A program made the position numbers and the translations under genes. 53,673 bases of DNA, from assembly GCA_028285595.1 (NCBI GenBank), contig JANQOW010000102.1:1-53673 (forward strand). The letters run 5' to 3'. Source of the stretch: Hyphomicrobiales bacterium (GTDB taxonomy: Bacteria > Pseudomonadota > Alphaproteobacteria > Rhizobiales > CAJQND01). The notes beneath the pieces were generated by a model that was not told the origin of the DNA, ran no database searches, and worked only from the letters and a program-made list of their open reading frames with translations. Shown one piece after another: positions 42,357 through 53,525 of this stretch (position 1 is its first letter; each line of letters begins with the position of its first letter).

Positions 42357-43687
42357 TTACTGCGCGCTCCGCGCAACTTGGTCTTCTTGATCAGACCTTC
42401 ATATTGGTGAGCCAGCAAGTGGCTTTGAAGTTGGGCTACTGTATCCATGGTCACCGACACCACAATGAGCAATGACGTGCCGCCAAAGTAGAAGGGAATA
42501 CGGCCCGCATTGGCCCGGATCGCTTCAGGAAGCAAGCACACGATGGTTAGGTATAGCGCCCCGACAACGGTAATCCGAGTCAGCACATAGTCGATGTATT
42601 CCGCCGTTCGCTCACCTGGACGGATTCCGGGTATGAACCCACCATACTTCTTCAAATTGTCAGCCGTGTCCTTCGGGTTGAAGACAATGGCCGTGTAGAA
42701 GAAACAGAAGAAGATGATCATGCCGGCAAACAGCGCCAGGAACAGCGGCTGACCTGGGCCCAGCAGCGCGGTCACGGTGGTCAGCCATTCCGGCCCACCC
42801 TGGCTGAGGTTGGCCACCGTAATCGGCAACAACAGCAGGGATGAGGCGAAAATCGGTGGAATCACCCCGGCCGTATTCAGCTTCAGCGGCAGGTGAGACG
42901 AATCTCCCTGGAACATCTTGTTGCCCACTTGGCGCTTTGGATATTGCACCAACAACCGTCTTTGAGCGCGTTCCACGAAGACGATGAACATAATCACGGC
43001 GATCGCCATGACACCGAAGCCCAAGATTACGTAGGTGGACAGGATGCCTTGACGGCCAAGTTCAAGCGTTCCCGCCAGGGCACCGGGCAGTTCGGCCACG
43101 ATGCCGGCGAAAATGATCAAGGAGATCCCGTTACCGATGCCCCGGGCGGTGATCTGTTCACCCAGCCACATCAGGAACACGGTGCCGCCCACAAGGGTAA
43201 TCACGGTTGTGGCTCTGAAGAACCAGCCAGGATCCACCACCACACTGCCGGAGCCTTCAAGCCCAATGGCAATGCCGTAGGCCTGCATGGCGGCCAGAAT
43301 CACCGTTCCGTAGCGGGTATATTGGTTGATCTGTTTGCGCCCGCTCTCGCCTTCCTTCTTGAGCTGCTCAAGATGCGGCGAGACCGTGGTCATCAACTGC
43401 ATGATGATGGCCGCGGAAATGTAGGGCATGATATTGAGGGCGAAGATCGCCATACGGCCCAACGCGCCCCCGGCCAGACCGTTGATCCAACCCAGAATGC
43501 CTGACGCATTCTGCTCAACCAGACGGCTAAGCTCGACCGGATCAATACCCGGAATGGGGATATAGGTGCCCAAACGGTACACCAGCAATGCGCCAAGCGT
43601 GAACCAGATCCGTTTCTTCAGATCCTCGGCTTTGGCGATTGCACCGAAATTGATATTGGCGGCTAATTGTTCAGCAGCTGAAGCCAT
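42353..43687 (-). CDS. secY: Protein translocase subunit SecY
   Basis: The channel subunit of the Sec translocon. The 444 residues have ten hydrophobic helices; landmarks are YRLGTYIPIPGIDP in helix 1, the plug-adjacent ALNIMPYISAAIIMQLM and LKKYGGFIPGIRPGERTAEY in the large cytoplasmic loop. It is coupled to adk and follows rplO by 76 bases. Confidence 0.98.
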   Translation of the reverse strand: MASAAEQLAANINFGAIAKAEDLKKRIWFTLGALLVYRLGTYIPIPGIDPVELSRLVEQNASGILGWINGLAGGALGRMAIFALNIMPYISAAIIMQLMTTVSPHLEQLKKEGESGRKQINQYTRYGTVILAAMQAYGIAIGLEGSGSVVVDPGWFFRATTVITLVGGTVFLMWLGEQITARGIGNGISLIIFAGIVAELPGALAGTLELGRQGILSTYVILGFGVMAIAVIMFIVFVERAQRRLLVQYPKRQVGNKMFQGDSSHLPLKLNTAGVIPPIFASSLLLLPITVANLSQGGPEWLTTVTALLGPGQPLFLALFAGMIIFFCFFYTAIVFNPKDTADNLKKYGGFIPGIRPGERTAEYIDYVLTRITVVGALYLTIVCLLPEAIRANAGRIPFYFGGTSLLIVVSVTMDTVAQLQSHLLAHQYEGLIKKTKLRGARSK

Positions 43688-43763
43688 TCATCGTCCCTTC
43701 CGGACCGGCAAGTTGTGGCGTTCGCAGAAGATCGGGGCTAGCTTGCCGGAAATCAAGTCAAAA

Positions 43764-44303
43764 TTACTCTTGCGCCCGCGCTTCGCGCTTCGCCATTGCA
43801 TCTTTTTTGCGCTGCGCACGCTTGCCGTCGCCAAGCTCTTTGGGCGTCTCAAGAATGGTGACCGTTCCGCCAGCCTTCTCAACAGCCGCGATCGCAGCCT
43901 TGGAGGCGCCGGCAACTTCGAACGAAACCTTGCCGGTCAACTCGCCATTGGCCAACAGGCGCACACCATCAAGCTTCTTCTTGATGAAGCCACCTTCCAT
44001 AAGCGCTTCCAGGTTCACGGGCTTCTTGGCATCGAGCTTCTTGGCATCAATAAACTTCTGTACCTGGCCAAGGTTTATCTCGTTGTATTCCTTACCAAAA
44101 AGGTTGTTGAACCCACGCTTCGGCAGGCGCCGGTGGAGCGGCATCTGACCGCCTTCAAAGCCTTTGATGGCAACACCCGACCGCGACTTTTGACCTTTGT
44201 GGCCACGCGCAGCCGTCTTGCCTGTGCCTGAACCTGGACCGCGCCCGACCCGCTTGCGGGACTTGGTTGCGCCGGCATTATCGCTGATTTCATTGAGCTT
44301 CAT
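43764..44303 (-). CDS. rplO: 50S ribosomal protein L15
   Basis: 179 residues, longer than the ~145 of E. coli. The Gly/Arg-rich start ([20 protein letters not shown]) and the central [13 protein letters not shown] are conserved; the extra length is a basic/charged tail ([20 protein letters not shown]). Confidence 0.97.
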   Translation of the reverse strand: MKLNEISDNAGATKSRKRVGRGPGSGTGKTAARGHKGQKSRSGVAIKGFEGGQMPLHRRLPKRGFNNLFGKEYNEINLGQVQKFIDAKKLDAKKPVNLEALMEGGFIKKKLDGVRLLANGELTGKVSFEVAGASKAAIAAVEKAGGTVTILETPKELGDGKRAQRKKDAMAKREARAQE

Positions 44304-44346
44304 GGGCCCGATCTTTCTTCACTTCAGCTTAAGTCGCCACGGGCGC

Positions 44347-44547
44347 TTAAGCGTTGTCTACCACGCGCACAAGGTGCGACACCTTGGCAATCATGCCGCG
44401 CACCTGGGGCGTATCTTCCAAGGTGCGGCGGCGGTGCATTTTGTTGAGACCGAGGCCCACCAAGGTCGCCCGTTGATCTTTCGGGCGGCGGATCGGGCTG
44501 CCGATCTGCTCAACAGTGATTTGCTTGCCAGCTTTTTTCTCTGCCAT
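44347..44547 (-). CDS. rpmD: 50S ribosomal protein L30
   Basis: 66 residues with [20 protein letters not shown] and [20 protein letters not shown]. Normal size and place between rpsE and rplO. Confidence 0.95.
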   Translation of the reverse strand: MAEKKAGKQITVEQIGSPIRRPKDQRATLVGLGLNKMHRRRTLEDTPQVRGMIAKVSHLVRVVDNA

Positions 44548-44571
44548 CTGTCTTGTCCTTTGGGCCCTGCT

Positions 44572-45108
44572 TTATTCAGCAGTGGCGGCCTGGTCACGGC
44601 GGCGGGCGACGATCTCGCTCACCTTCTTGCCGCGGCGCGAGGCCACTGAACGCGGGCTCGCTTCACGCTTCAGCGCGTCAAACGTGGCGCGCACCATGTT
44701 GTAAGGGTTGGACGTGCCCACCGACTTAGCCACCACGTCCTGCATGCCAACGGTTTCGAAAACGGCGCGCATCGGACCACCGGCGATGATGCCGGTCCCT
44801 GGAGGCGCTGCACGCAAGGTGACGCGCCCTGCCCCGTGACGGCCGGCCACATCGTGATGCAGCGTGCGGCCTTCGCGCAAAGGAACGCGAATCATGGCCT
44901 TCTTGGCGGTTTCCGTAGCTTTACGGATCGCTTCGGGCACCTCACGCGCCTTGCCGTGACCAAAGCCCACACGGCCCTTCTGGTCACCGACCACCATCAA
45001 AGCGGCAAAGCCGAAACGCCGGCCACCTTTAACAACCTTCGCAACGCGGTTGATGTGGACCAGTTTTTCAACAAATTCGCTTTCGCGCTCTTCGTTCCGT
45101 TCTCTCAT
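44572..45108 (-). CDS. rpsE: 30S ribosomal protein S5
   Basis: 178 residues; the S5 double-stranded-RNA-binding part [20 protein letters not shown] and the [20 protein letters not shown] segment are intact. Takes part in decoding fidelity. The Arg-rich start [12 protein letters not shown] is usual for alphaproteobacteria. Confidence 0.97.
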   Translation of the reverse strand: MRERNEERESEFVEKLVHINRVAKVVKGGRRFGFAALMVVGDQKGRVGFGHGKAREVPEAIRKATETAKKAMIRVPLREGRTLHHDVAGRHGAGRVTLRAAPPGTGIIAGGPMRAVFETVGMQDVVAKSVGTSNPYNMVRATFDALKREASPRSVASRRGKKVSEIVARRRDQAATAE

Positions 45109-45135
45109 CTTTTAGATGCCTTCGTCTGAATTCTT

Positions 45136-45489
45136 TTAAAAGCTCAAGCCGCCTTCGCGAGCCGCGTCTGCCAGCGCCTTGACACGGCCGTGATAGATGT
45201 AGCTGCCCCGGTCGAACACAACCTCTTTAACACCCGCCTTGGTGGCACGTTCGGCAACCAGTTTGCCAACCTCGCCGGCTGCAGCGACGTTTCCGCCAGC
45301 CTTGCCTTTGAGGCTTTCATCCAAAGTGGATGCAGCAGCCAGCGTGACGCCATTGGTGTCATCGATCACCTGAGCGTAGATGTTTTGGTTCGATCTGTGG
45401 ATCGACAGGCGCGGACGGCCGTTTGCCCGGGCTTTGACAGCACGGCGCACTCGGTTCTTGCGGCGCTCAGTTGTGGAAAGTTTTGCCAT
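45136..45489 (-). CDS. rplR: 50S ribosomal protein L18
   Basis: 117 residues; 5S rRNA binder. [27 protein letters not shown]-type strand ([12 protein letters not shown]) and [20 protein letters not shown] are conserved. Confidence 0.97.
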   Translation of the reverse strand: MAKLSTTERRKNRVRRAVKARANGRPRLSIHRSNQNIYAQVIDDTNGVTLAAASTLDESLKGKAGGNVAAAGEVGKLVAERATKAGVKEVVFDRGSYIYHGRVKALADAAREGGLSF

Positions 45490-45501
45490 AGGACCAATCC
45501 G

Positions 45502-46035
45502 TTACTTCTTCTTGCCTTCCTTGCGGAAGATATATTCGCCTGCGTATTTCACGCCTTTGCCTTTGTAGGGCTCCGGCGGACGGAAACGGCGGATTTCTGA
45601 GGCCACCTGCCCCACGCGCTGCTTGTCGATGCCGGAAATCACGATCTGCGTGGGCTGCGGCACTTCAACGGTGATGCCTTCGGGCACCGGGTAAATCACA
45701 TCGTGGCTGTAGCCCAGCGCCAGGGACAGATCCTTGCCCTGCAGGTTGGCCCGGTAGCCAACGCCGGTGATCTCCAGGGTCTTCGTAAAGCCTTCCGAAA
45801 CCCCTTCAACCAGGTTGGACACAACCGTGCGCGACATGCCCCACATGGAGCGCGAAGCTTTTGACTTGTCGCGCGGGTCCACCCACACGCCGTCATCATC
45901 CATACGCACCAGGACCTGATCCACCAACACGGCGGACAGTTCACCCTTCGGGCCCTTGGCCGTCACGGACTGCCCATCAACGTTGACCGTCACCCCTGAG
46001 GGAATGGCAACTGGCTTTTTACCTATACGAGACAT
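45502..46035 (-). CDS. rplF: 50S ribosomal protein L6
   Basis: 177 residues of two duplicated domains. Starts [20 protein letters not shown] and ends [20 protein letters not shown]. Standard length. Confidence 0.98.
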   Translation of the reverse strand: MSRIGKKPVAIPSGVTVNVDGQSVTAKGPKGELSAVLVDQVLVRMDDDGVWVDPRDKSKASRSMWGMSRTVVSNLVEGVSEGFTKTLEITGVGYRANLQGKDLSLALGYSHDVIYPVPEGITVEVPQPTQIVISGIDKQRVGQVASEIRRFRPPEPYKGKGVKYAGEYIFRKEGKKK

Positions 46036-46085
46036 AGCTTTTTCCGGTCTCTTTGATTCAATCTCTCAAGATCTGTAACGCCGCC

Positions 46086-46484
46086 TTAGAAGACAGTGCA
46101 CAGCACCTCGCCACCTACATTCTGGTTTCTGGCCTCGCCATCCGACATCACGCCTTTGGGCGTGGACAGGATGGAGATGCCCAGGCCGTTATAGACGGTC
46201 GGCAGGTTTTTCACGCCTGCATAAACACGCCGGCCCGGCTTGGAGACCCGATTGATCTCGCGGATCACCGGCTCGCCTTCATAATATTTGAGCTCTATCT
46301 CAAACTCTGATTTGCCGCTGCCATGCTCGACGGAAGCGTAACCGCGGATAAAGCCCTCTGATTCCAGAACGTCCAACACGGAGCCGCGAATTTTCGAGGC
46401 TGGCGTGGCGACTTTCGATTTGCCCCGCAACTGCGCATTGCGGATGCGCGTCAGCATATCGGCTATCGGATCTGTCATGCTCAT
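46086..46484 (-). CDS. rpsH: 30S ribosomal protein S8
   Basis: 132 residues; [16 protein letters not shown] near the start and [20 protein letters not shown] near the end. In E. coli S8 represses the spc operon through a site near rplE; I did not identify such a site here. Confidence 0.97.
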   Translation of the reverse strand: MSMTDPIADMLTRIRNAQLRGKSKVATPASKIRGSVLDVLESEGFIRGYASVEHGSGKSEFEIELKYYEGEPVIREINRVSKPGRRVYAGVKNLPTVYNGLGISILSTPKGVMSDGEARNQNVGGEVLCTVF

Positions 46485-46498
46485 TGTTGTTGTTCTCC

Positions 46499-46804
46499 TT
46501 ACCAGCTCGACTTAACCATGCCCGGGATCAAGCCCTGGGACGCCATATCGCGCAGCGAAATACGGGACATGTTCAGCTTGCGGTAGTAACCGCGGGGCCG
46601 GCCAGTCACACCACACCGGTTACGAATACGGTTAGGTGCCGAATTGCGGGGCAATTGAGCAAGTTTCAGGCGCGCAGCAAACCGCTCTTCCATCGGCAGC
46701 GATGTGTCTGCGGCAATCGCCTTGAGACGGGCCCGCTTGGCAGCATGGTTCTTCACCATGCGGCGGCGCTTCTTGTCTCTTTCAACTGCACTTTTCTTTG
46801 CCAT
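46499..46804 (-). CDS. rpsN: 30S ribosomal protein S14
   Basis: 101 residues, the long zinc-free form: only one Cys and no CxxC pairs. The C-terminal [19 protein letters not shown] block is the family signature. Confidence 0.97.
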   Translation of the reverse strand: MAKKSAVERDKKRRRMVKNHAAKRARLKAIAADTSLPMEERFAARLKLAQLPRNSAPNRIRNRCGVTGRPRGYYRKLNMSRISLRDMASQGLIPGMVKSSW

Positions 46805-46825
46805 ATCTTCAGATCTCCAATTTGC

Positions 46826-47416
46826 TTAGGCGGCCCACTGCTTGCGCTCGCGGCGCACGCCTTCGCGGAATGGGAAGTTAAACTTGGTCAAAAGCGCCCG
46901 GCCCGCTTCATCATCGCGTGCCGTGGTGCCGATCACGATATCCATGCCCCACATGCGATCGACCTTGTCGTAATCGATCTCCGGGAAAATGATGTGCTCC
47001 TTGATGCCCATCGCGTAGTTGCCGTTGCCGTCAAACGAGTTCGGCGACAGACCGCGGAAGTCCCGCACGCGCGGCAGAGCAATGGTGATCAGCCGGTCCA
47101 TGAATTCATACATGCGGGCCCGGCGCAGGGTCACCTTCACGCCAATGTTCATGCCTTCGCGCAGCTTGAACGTGGCGATCGACTTGCGCGCTTTGGTGAT
47201 CACCGGCTTCTGGCCGGAAATCAGCATCATGTCTTCGTAGACAGAGTTGATGAGCTTGGAATCGCCCACAGCATCGCCCACGCCCATATTGAGCACGATC
47301 TTGTCGAGCTTGGGGATCTGCATTTCATTGCTGCAGCCCAGCTCTTCTTTCAGTTGCGCACGGATGACGTCGTCATACTGCTGGCGCAGACGCGGAATAT
47401 ATTTGCCATCAGCCAT
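46826..47416 (-). CDS. rplE: 50S ribosomal protein L5
   Basis: 196 residues from the ATG at 47416 ([19 protein letters not shown]); the frame is open further into rplX but L5 starts here. [20 protein letters not shown] and [19 protein letters not shown] are conserved. Binds 5S rRNA. Its start overlaps the end of rplX by 8 bases, suggesting coupled translation. Confidence 0.97.
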   Translation of the reverse strand: MADGKYIPRLRQQYDDVIRAQLKEELGCSNEMQIPKLDKIVLNMGVGDAVGDSKLINSVYEDMMLISGQKPVITKARKSIATFKLREGMNIGVKVTLRRARMYEFMDRLITIALPRVRDFRGLSPNSFDGNGNYAMGIKEHIIFPEIDYDKVDRMWGMDIVIGTTARDDEAGRALLTKFNFPFREGVRRERKQWAA

Positions 47417-47726
47417 CGATGACCTCCCCGGACCGCTTGGCGAAGCGGACCTTTTTTCCATCATTCAACACTTTGAACCCTACCCGGGTCGGCTTGCCGT
47501 CCTTGGGATCTTCCACCGCCAGGTTGGACAGATCGATCGGCATTTCCTTGGACTTGATGCCGCCCTCTTGGGTTTGCGTCTGCTTCTGGTGGCGGCGCAC
47601 GGAGTTCACCCCTTGCACAATCGCCCGGCCTTCAGCAGGCAACATCTTCAACACTTCGCCGCCGCGGCCCTTGTCGCGGCCGCTCAGCACGACCACACGG
47701 TCGCCTTTACGGATTTTCGCAGCCAT
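47409..47726 (-). CDS. rplX: 50S ribosomal protein L24
   Basis: 105 residues from the ATG at 47726: [19 protein letters not shown] is the KOW motif. The ATG overlaps the rplN stop by one base (TGATG). Confidence 0.97.
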   Translation of the reverse strand: MAAKIRKGDRVVVLSGRDKGRGGEVLKMLPAEGRAIVQGVNSVRRHQKQTQTQEGGIKSKEMPIDLSNLAVEDPKDGKPTRVGFKVLNDGKKVRFAKRSGEVIDG

Positions 47727-48094
47727 CACAGCACCTCCGGCGCAAGCGAGATGATCTTCATGTGGTTCTTGGCACGCAGTTCGCGGGGAACAGGGCCAAA
47801 AATCCGTGTGCCGATCGGCTCGCCTTGGTTGTTGATCAGCACCGCTGCGTTACGGTCAAAGCGGATAGCTTGACCATCGCCGCGGCGAATGTCCTTGGCG
47901 GTGCGCACCACAACGGCCCGCATCACGTTGCCTTTCTTCACACGGCCGCGCGGGATAGCTTCCTTCACCGACACCACGATGATGTCGCCAACAGAGGCGT
48001 ACCGTCTCTTCGAGCCACCCAGCACCTTGATGCATTGGACCCGACGCGCACCGGAGTTGTCTGCAACATCCAGATTTGTCTGCATCTGAATCAT
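47726..48094 (-). CDS. rplN: 50S ribosomal protein L14
   Basis: 122 residues beginning [20 protein letters not shown], a highly conserved protein at the subunit interface. [20 protein letters not shown] is typical. The frame extends upstream, but this is the standard start. Confidence 0.98.
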   Translation of the reverse strand: MIQMQTNLDVADNSGARRVQCIKVLGGSKRRYASVGDIIVVSVKEAIPRGRVKKGNVMRAVVVRTAKDIRRGDGQAIRFDRNAAVLINNQGEPIGTRIFGPVPRELRAKNHMKIISLAPEVL

Positions 48095-48166
48095 GGCGTA
48101 ACTCCAATTTCCTTCATGGCAGCGCCTCAATGGCGCGCCGCCTAAACAAACACTTCAGTTCAATCG

Positions 48167-48415
48167 TCAGCTCGAGGCCGCAGCTTCGGCTTCAAGCAGC
48201 TTCCAGCTCTTGTTCTTCGAGATCGGCCGGCATTCTTCGATCCGCACCACATCACCCTCTTTGGCCGTGTTGGCCTCATCATGGGCGTGGTAGTTCTTGG
48301 TCCGCCGGACGGTTTTCTTGAGCAGCGGGTGGGTGAAGCGGCGCTCGACGCGGACCACAACGGTCTTGTCGTTTTTGTCGCTCACCACCACACCTTGCAG
48401 AATGCGCTTTGGCAT
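48167..48415 (-). CDS. rpsQ: 30S ribosomal protein S17
   Basis: 82 residues; [20 protein letters not shown] and [20 protein letters not shown]. Normal length. Confidence 0.96.
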   Translation of the reverse strand: MPKRILQGVVVSDKNDKTVVVRVERRFTHPLLKKTVRRTKNYHAHDEANTAKEGDVVRIEECRPISKNKSWKLLEAEAAASS

Positions 48416-48439
48416 CTTGGTTCTCCGAACTCTCTAAGT

Positions 48440-48649
48440 CTATGACGCGTCAGACGCTTGTGCGGCCCGCCGCTCGCCCTGCACCGTTTTGATGCGGGCA
48501 ACCGTGCGGCGCACTTCGCGAATGCGCGCGGTGTTCTCAATTTGACCGGTGGCCGTCTGAAAACGCAGGTTGAACTGCTCTTTTTTCAGAGAGATCAGCT
48601 CGTCCTGGAGCTGATCGTCGGTCAATGCTTTTACATCACTGGCTTTCAT
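48440..48649 (-). CDS. rpmC: 50S ribosomal protein L29
   Basis: 69 residues from the ATG at 48649 ([20 protein letters not shown]). Two helices; [20 protein letters not shown] is the conserved second helix. It surrounds the peptide exit site. Confidence 0.96.
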   Translation of the reverse strand: MKASDVKALTDDQLQDELISLKKEQFNLRFQTATGQIENTARIREVRRTVARIKTVQGERRAAQASDAS

Positions 48650-48675
48650 GGTCTCACCCAATCGAAATCCGTCAA

Positions 48676-49089
48676 TTATTCGCCAAGCCGGGCAACGAAG
48701 CGCGTCTTGATCGGCAGCTTGGCCGCGCCCAGTGCGAGCGCTGCGCGAGCGAGCGATTTCTCTACGCCGTCCACCTCAAACAGGATCCGGCCGGGCTTCA
48801 CACGGGCGGCCCAATATTCCGGCGAACCCTTACCCTTACCCATACGAACCTCGGTCGGCTTCTTGGACACAGGCACATCCGGGAACACCCGGATCCACAC
48901 ACGGCCGGCACGCTTCATGTGACGCGTGATGGCGCGGCGAGCCGCCTCGATCTGGCGGGCCGTGACGCGCTCCGGCTCAAGGGCTTTCATGCCATAGGCG
49001 CCGAAGTTCAGATCGGTGCCGCCCTTGGCATTACCCTTGATGCGCCCTTTATGCGCCTTGCGAAACTTTGTGCGCTTAGGCTGAAGCAT
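48676..49089 (-). CDS. rplP: 50S ribosomal protein L16
   Basis: 137 residues; [20 protein letters not shown] at the start, [20 protein letters not shown] in the middle. Contacts the A-site tRNA region. Confidence 0.98.
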   Translation of the reverse strand: MLQPKRTKFRKAHKGRIKGNAKGGTDLNFGAYGMKALEPERVTARQIEAARRAITRHMKRAGRVWIRVFPDVPVSKKPTEVRMGKGKGSPEYWAARVKPGRILFEVDGVEKSLARAALALGAAKLPIKTRFVARLGE

Positions 49090-49123
49090 CTGTCTTGTTC
49101 CTCAATTCTTATCCGTTCAAACC

Positions 49124-49843
49124 TTAGCGGCGCCCGCCGCCTTCACGGCGCGGTCCGGGAGGACGGCCGCCCTCTTGGGCTTCCACCATCCGTTTTTCCT
49201 GCGCCATGGGATCATGTTCCATGATCTCGCCTTTGAAGACCCAGACCTTGATGCCGATGATGCCGTAAGCGGTCTCAGCTTCGGTGGTGCCGTAGTCGAT
49301 GTCCGCCCGCAGAGTGTGGAGCGGCACGCGGCCTTCGCGGTACCATTCGGTCCGGGCAATCTCTGCCCCGCCGAGGCGGCCGGCGCAGTTGATGCGGATG
49401 CCTTCTGCGCCCAGGCGGATCGCAGACTGCACGGCCCGCTTCATGGCCCGGCGGAAGGCAACCCGGCGCTCAAGCTGCTGCGCAACGTTCTCAGCGATCA
49501 GAGCAGCGTCCAGCTCAGGCTTGCGCACTTCAACAATGTTCAGGTGCACATCTGAGTCCGTCATGGAGGCGATCTTGCGGCGCAGGCGCTCAATGTCGGC
49601 GCCCTTCTTGCCGATCACCACACCCGGGCGAGCAGAATGCAGCGTGATGCGGCATTTCTTGTGCGGGCGCTCGATGACGATGCGCGAGATACCGGCCTGC
49701 TTCAGCTCTTTGGTGAGGTACTTGCGGATCGCAACGTCCTCGTGCAGCAGGCGGCCATACTCCGCGCCGTCGGCGAACCAGCGGCTGTCCCACGTGCGGT
49801 TGATGCCGAGCCGCAGCCCGATGGGGTTAACTTTCTGGCCCAT
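49124..49843 (-). CDS. rpsC: 30S ribosomal protein S3
   Basis: 239 residues: N-terminal KH domain ([20 protein letters not shown]) and the C-terminal [20 protein letters not shown] domain. A Gly/Pro/Arg-rich tail of ~20 residues ends the protein. The ATG overlaps the rplV stop by one base. Confidence 0.98.
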   Translation of the reverse strand: MGQKVNPIGLRLGINRTWDSRWFADGAEYGRLLHEDVAIRKYLTKELKQAGISRIVIERPHKKCRITLHSARPGVVIGKKGADIERLRRKIASMTDSDVHLNIVEVRKPELDAALIAENVAQQLERRVAFRRAMKRAVQSAIRLGAEGIRINCAGRLGGAEIARTEWYREGRVPLHTLRADIDYGTTEAETAYGIIGIKVWVFKGEIMEHDPMAQEKRMVEAQEGGRPPGPRREGGGRR

Positions 49844-50223
49844 TAAGCGGCCTCCTCAACTTCTTTGACCACGATGGTGATCTGACTAAACGGCTTCATG
49901 ATCTTGCCGACACGGCCACGCGCGCGGGGCTTCCAGCGCTTCATCACCATGTTCTTGCCCACATGGGCTTCCGCAACCACCAGGGCGTCCACGTCCAGAT
50001 CGTGGTTGTTTTCAGCGTTGGCAATGGCCGATTCCAGAACCTTCTTCACGGTCTGCGAGATCCGCTTGTTGGAGAAGGTGAGCTCTGCCAGAGCCTTTTC
50101 CGCCTTCATGCCGCGAATGGATGTGGCCACCTGGTTGAGCTTGATGGGGCTCACGCGCAGGTTCTTGCCCACAGCCTGGGCGGCGTTGGACGGCAGGACG
50201 CGTTCTCTTTCTTTCTTGCCCAT
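49843..50223 (-). CDS. rplV: 50S ribosomal protein L22
   Basis: 126 residues; [20 protein letters not shown] at the start and the tunnel-lining hairpin around [19 protein letters not shown]. Mutations in that hairpin give macrolide resistance in other bacteria; nothing unusual is seen here. Confidence 0.97.
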   Translation of the reverse strand: MGKKERERVLPSNAAQAVGKNLRVSPIKLNQVATSIRGMKAEKALAELTFSNKRISQTVKKVLESAIANAENNHDLDVDALVVAEAHVGKNMVMKRWKPRARGRVGKIMKPFSQITIVVKEVEEAA

Positions 50224-50228
50224 AACCC

Positions 50229-50507
50229 TTAGCCTCTCTTGGCTTTCTTATCGGCCGCGTGGCCATAGTAGGTGCGGGTCGGCGAGAACTCGCCGAACTT
50301 GTGGCCCACCATGTCCTCGGTCACCAGCACAGGCACGTGTTTCTTGCCGTTGTGGACCGCGAAGGTCAGACCCACAAACTGCGGCAGGATCGTTGAGCGC
50401 CGGCTCCAGGTGCGGATCGCCTGATTGCGGCCGGCTTCGCGCGCTGCATCTGCTTTTTTGAGCAGGTAGCCGTCTACGAACGGGCCTTTCCAAACTGAAC
50501 GTGTCAC
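50229..50507 (-). CDS. rpsS: 30S ribosomal protein S19
   Basis: 92 residues; [20 protein letters not shown] start and [20 protein letters not shown]. Starts at GTG, with AAGGAGT upstream supporting it. Confidence 0.97.
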   Translation of the reverse strand: MTRSVWKGPFVDGYLLKKADAAREAGRNQAIRTWSRRSTILPQFVGLTFAVHNGKKHVPVLVTEDMVGHKFGEFSPTRTYYGHAADKKAKRG

Positions 50508-50518
50508 GTCAGCACTCC

Positions 50519-51358
50519 TTACTTGCGCTTGCGCCGCTGATGACGCGAACGCACGATGAATTTGTCAGTCGACTTGTTAGAGCGGGTGCGCTTGCCCTTG
50601 GTGGGCTTGCCCCAGGGGGTCACCGGATGGCGGCCACCGGAGGTACGCCCCTCACCACCACCATGGGGGTGGTCGATCGGGTTCATGGCCACGCCGCGCA
50701 CTTGCGGGCGCTTGCCCAGCCAGCGCTTGCGGCCCGCTTTACCCAGCTTGATGTTGCCGTGGTCCGGGTTCGAAACAGCGCCGATGGTGGCCATGCACTC
50801 AGAACGCACCAGGCGGGTCTCGCCCGACTTCAGGCGCAGAATGGCATAACCGGCATCGCGGCCAACGAGCTGAACGTACGTGCCGGCCGAACGGGCAATC
50901 TGACCGCCCTTTCCTGCTTTCATCTCCACATTGTGGACGATGGTGCCGATCGGGATTGCCGACAGCGGCATGGCGTTGCCGGGCTTGATGTCCGCGCTCG
51001 CCGACGAGACGATCTTATCACCCACGCTGAGACGCTGCGGGCACAGGATGTAGGCCTGCTCACCGTCTTCATAGTTCACCAGAGCGATGAAGGCGGTCCG
51101 GTTCGGGTCATACTCGATCCGCTCAACGGTCGCGGGCACATCGAACTTGCGCCGGCGGAAATCCACCATGCGGTAGGTGCGCTTGTGACCACCGCCCCGG
51201 CGACGTGCCGTGATGCGGCCCTGGTTGTTGCGTCCGCCTTTGGACGTCAGACCTTCGGTCAGACGCTTCACCGGCTTGCCTTTGTAGAGGCCGGAGCGGT
51301 CCACAATCACCAGGCTGCGTTGGCCGGGTGTGTTGGGTTTGAATGTTTTCAGTGCCAT
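50519..51358 (-). CDS. rplB: 50S ribosomal protein L2
   Basis: 279 residues; [20 protein letters not shown] start, [18 protein letters not shown], and the peptidyl-transferase-region loop [20 protein letters not shown] with its conserved histidine. Confidence 0.98.
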   Translation of the reverse strand: MALKTFKPNTPGQRSLVIVDRSGLYKGKPVKRLTEGLTSKGGRNNQGRITARRRGGGHKRTYRMVDFRRRKFDVPATVERIEYDPNRTAFIALVNYEDGEQAYILCPQRLSVGDKIVSSASADIKPGNAMPLSAIPIGTIVHNVEMKAGKGGQIARSAGTYVQLVGRDAGYAILRLKSGETRLVRSECMATIGAVSNPDHGNIKLGKAGRKRWLGKRPQVRGVAMNPIDHPHGGGEGRTSGGRHPVTPWGKPTKGKRTRSNKSTDKFIVRSRHQRRKRK

Positions 51359-51379
51359 TGCTCTGATCCAAACTTTCTC

Positions 51380-51673
51380 TTAAAGCCCAGTGGTCACGTC
51401 GATCGACTGACCCTCTTCAAGCGTCACGATGGCTTTCTTCACATCGGACTGACGCCCGACAATGCCGCGAAAACGCTTGGTTTTACCCTTACGGTTCAAG
51501 GTGTTAACCGCAGAAACCTTAACCTCGAAGAGAGCTTCGACAGCCTTCTTGATTTCCGGTTTCGTTGCCGTCTTGGCCACGTTGAACATCACCTGGTTGT
51601 TCTCAGACAACAAAGTGGATTTCTCCGTGATCACCGGCGAGCGGATGATGTCGTAGTGCTTCTCTTTGCTCAT
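51380..51673 (-). CDS. rplW: 50S ribosomal protein L23
   Basis: 97 residues; [20 protein letters not shown] and [20 protein letters not shown]. Docking site for trigger factor and SRP at the exit. Its ATG overlaps the rplD stop by 4 bases (ATGA). Confidence 0.97.
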   Translation of the reverse strand: MSKEKHYDIIRSPVITEKSTLLSENNQVMFNVAKTATKPEIKKAVEALFEVKVSAVNTLNRKGKTKRFRGIVGRQSDVKKAIVTLEEGQSIDVTTGL

Positions 51674-52290
51674 TTGAACCGCGCCTCCAACGCTTCAACC
51701 GCAGACTTGGTCAGCACCAGTTTGCGGCGGCGCAGAATGTCGTAAACATTGATGCCCTGAACCGGGAGCACATCCAGATTGATGATGTTGCGGGCGGCCA
51801 GTGCGAAGTTCTTCGACACCTCTGCCCCATCGATCACCAGCACATGATCAAGACCCAGCTTGCCCATGGAGCCTTTCAGCTCCTTGGTTTTGGCCTCTTT
51901 CATGTCGGTGTCTTCCAGAACGATCAGATCACCGGCACCGGCCTTGGCGGACAGCGCATGGCGCAGAGCCAGAGCACGCACTTTCTTGGGCATCCCAACG
52001 GCATGGTCGCGCGACTGCGGACCGAACGCTTTGGCACCACCGCGGAACTGCGGGCCTTTACGGTTACCGTGACGGGCACGGCCGCCACCTTTCTGGTTGC
52101 CGAACTTGGCCGTGGACCCTGTCACCTCACCGCGGGTTTGGGTTTGGTGCGTACCGGCGCGGCGCTTGGCCAACTGGTAGGTCACCATGCGGTGCAGCAG
52201 GTCGCGGCGCGGCTCAAGGCCGAACACGCCATCGGACAGATCAATCGATCCGGCCTTCTTGGCTGCGAGGGTTGTTACGTCGACTTTCAT
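51670..52290 (-). CDS. rplD: 50S ribosomal protein L4
   Basis: 206 residues from the ATG at 52290. The tunnel loop [20 protein letters not shown] is typical. In E. coli L4 represses the S10 operon through the rpsJ leader; no such leader structure is obvious here. Confidence 0.97.
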   Translation of the reverse strand: MKVDVTTLAAKKAGSIDLSDGVFGLEPRRDLLHRMVTYQLAKRRAGTHQTQTRGEVTGSTAKFGNQKGGGRARHGNRKGPQFRGGAKAFGPQSRDHAVGMPKKVRALALRHALSAKAGAGDLIVLEDTDMKEAKTKELKGSMGKLGLDHVLVIDGAEVSKNFALAARNIINLDVLPVQGINVYDILRRRKLVLTKSAVEALEARFK

Positions 52291-52302
52291 CACACGCGCC
52301 CT

Positions 52303-53175
52303 TTACTCTTTCTTCTCTTCAGCATCGTCCGCCGGAGCGTCTTCAGCCGGAGCTTCTTCTGCGGCAGCTTCCTCAGCGGGAGCCTCAGCAGCTGCTTCCT
52401 CTGCGGGTGCTTCTTCGGCCGGAGCTTCAACAGCAGCCTCTTCTGCAGGCGCTTCAGCTTCTTCAGCAGCAGCGGCAGGAGCCTCTTCTTCAGCCGGTGC
52501 ACCAGCGCGGAACGAGCCCGGGAACGGAACACCTTCAGGCAGCTTGCGCTTCACTGAGTCTTTCAGGAACACCCAGCCGCCTTTGGAGCCGGGCACAGCG
52601 CCCTTCACCAGGATCAGCCCGCGGTCGATATCGGTCTCAACCACTTCCAGGTTCTGCGCGGTGACCCGCTCAGCGCCCATGTGGCCGGCCATTTTCTTGC
52701 CCTTGAACACCTTGCCCGGATCCTGGCACTGGCCAGTTGAGCCGTGGGCGCGGTGAGAGATGGACACACCGTGCGAGGCGCGCAGGCCGCCGAAGTTGTG
52801 GCGTTTCATGCCGCCGGCAAAGCCCTTACCGATGCTGGTGCCGGTAGCATCAACAAACTGACCGGCAATGAAGTGGTCTGCGGTGATTTCCGCGCCCACG
52901 TCGATCATGTTGTCGGCGCTCACGCGGAACTCGGCGAGTTTGCGCTTCGGCTCAACCTTGGCAATGGCGAAGTGGCCGCGATTGGCGCGCGATACGCGCT
53001 TCACTTTGGCCAGGCCTGAACCCAGTTGCAGGGCGGTGTACCCGTCCCTTTCTTCGGTGCGTTGGGCGACGACCTGACAATTGTCCACCTTCAGAACGGT
53101 GACGGGAATGTGCCGTCCATCGTCGGTGAAGACACGGGTCATGCCCAGCTTCTGTGTGATTACCCCTGAACGCAT
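52303..53175 (-). CDS. rplC: 50S ribosomal protein L3 with long acidic C-terminal tail
   Basis: 290 residues from the ATG at 53175 ([20 protein letters not shown]); the usual L3 core of ~220 residues is intact, including [34 protein letters not shown] and [14 protein letters not shown]. The last 68 residues (about 223-290) are a low-complexity tail made of Ala, Pro and Glu in units like [15 protein letters not shown], with about 25 acidic residues. Shorter Ala/Glu tails occur on L3 of other Rhizobiales; this one is long. Since L3 reaches near the peptidyl-transferase centre with its other loops, the tail should lie on the outer surface. Confidence 0.97.
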   Translation of the reverse strand: MRSGVITQKLGMTRVFTDDGRHIPVTVLKVDNCQVVAQRTEERDGYTALQLGSGLAKVKRVSRANRGHFAIAKVEPKRKLAEFRVSADNMIDVGAEITADHFIAGQFVDATGTSIGKGFAGGMKRHNFGGLRASHGVSISHRAHGSTGQCQDPGKVFKGKKMAGHMGAERVTAQNLEVVETDIDRGLILVKGAVPGSKGGWVFLKDSVKRKLPEGVPFPGSFRAGAPAEEEAPAAAAEEAEAPAEEAAVEAPAEEAPAEEAAAEAPAEEAAAEEAPAEDAPADDAEEKKE

Positions 53176-53194
53176 TGGTCTACGAAGCGCTCCC

Positions 53195-53503
53195 TTAAAG
53201 CTTGATCTCAACATCAACACCGGCAGCCAGGTCGAGCTTCATCAGCGCGTCCACGGTCTGAGGTGTCGGATCAACAATGTCCAACAGACGCTTGTGCGTC
53301 CGCATTTCGAACTGTTCACGGCTCTTCTTGTCGATGTGCGGCGAGCGCAGCACCGTGAATTTCTCAATCCGCGTGGGCAGAGGCACCGGACCACGCACTT
53401 GTGCGCCGGTTCTCTTGGCAGTGTTCACGATCTCAAGGGTCGACGTATCGAGGATACGGTGATCGAAGGCCTTAAGCCGGATGCGGATGTTTTGCCTTTG
53501 CAT
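53195..53503 (-). CDS. rpsJ: 30S ribosomal protein S10
   Basis: 102 residues; [20 protein letters not shown], then [19 protein letters not shown]. Also the NusE antitermination factor. First gene after tuf. Confidence 0.98.
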   Translation of the reverse strand: MQRQNIRIRLKAFDHRILDTSTLEIVNTAKRTGAQVRGPVPLPTRIEKFTVLRSPHIDKKSREQFEMRTHKRLLDIVDPTPQTVDALMKLDLAAGVDVEIKL

Positions 53504-53525
53504 AGCAGTTCACGTCCATTTACTA

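Noticed and set aside
50501-51745. Long open frame on the plus strand opposite rplB/rplW (414 residues)
   Set aside because: It lies fully opposite conserved ribosomal protein genes; its content is the mirror of their codon bias and has no domain or ribosome site. The same holds for open frames opposite rpoA (39563-40720) and valS (12538-13650).
52303-52532. Leu/Lys-rich or Ser/Ala-rich frames in other phases of the L3 tail region
   Set aside because: They are frame-shifted readings of the repetitive GCC/GAA codons of the L3 tail and have no start signals.
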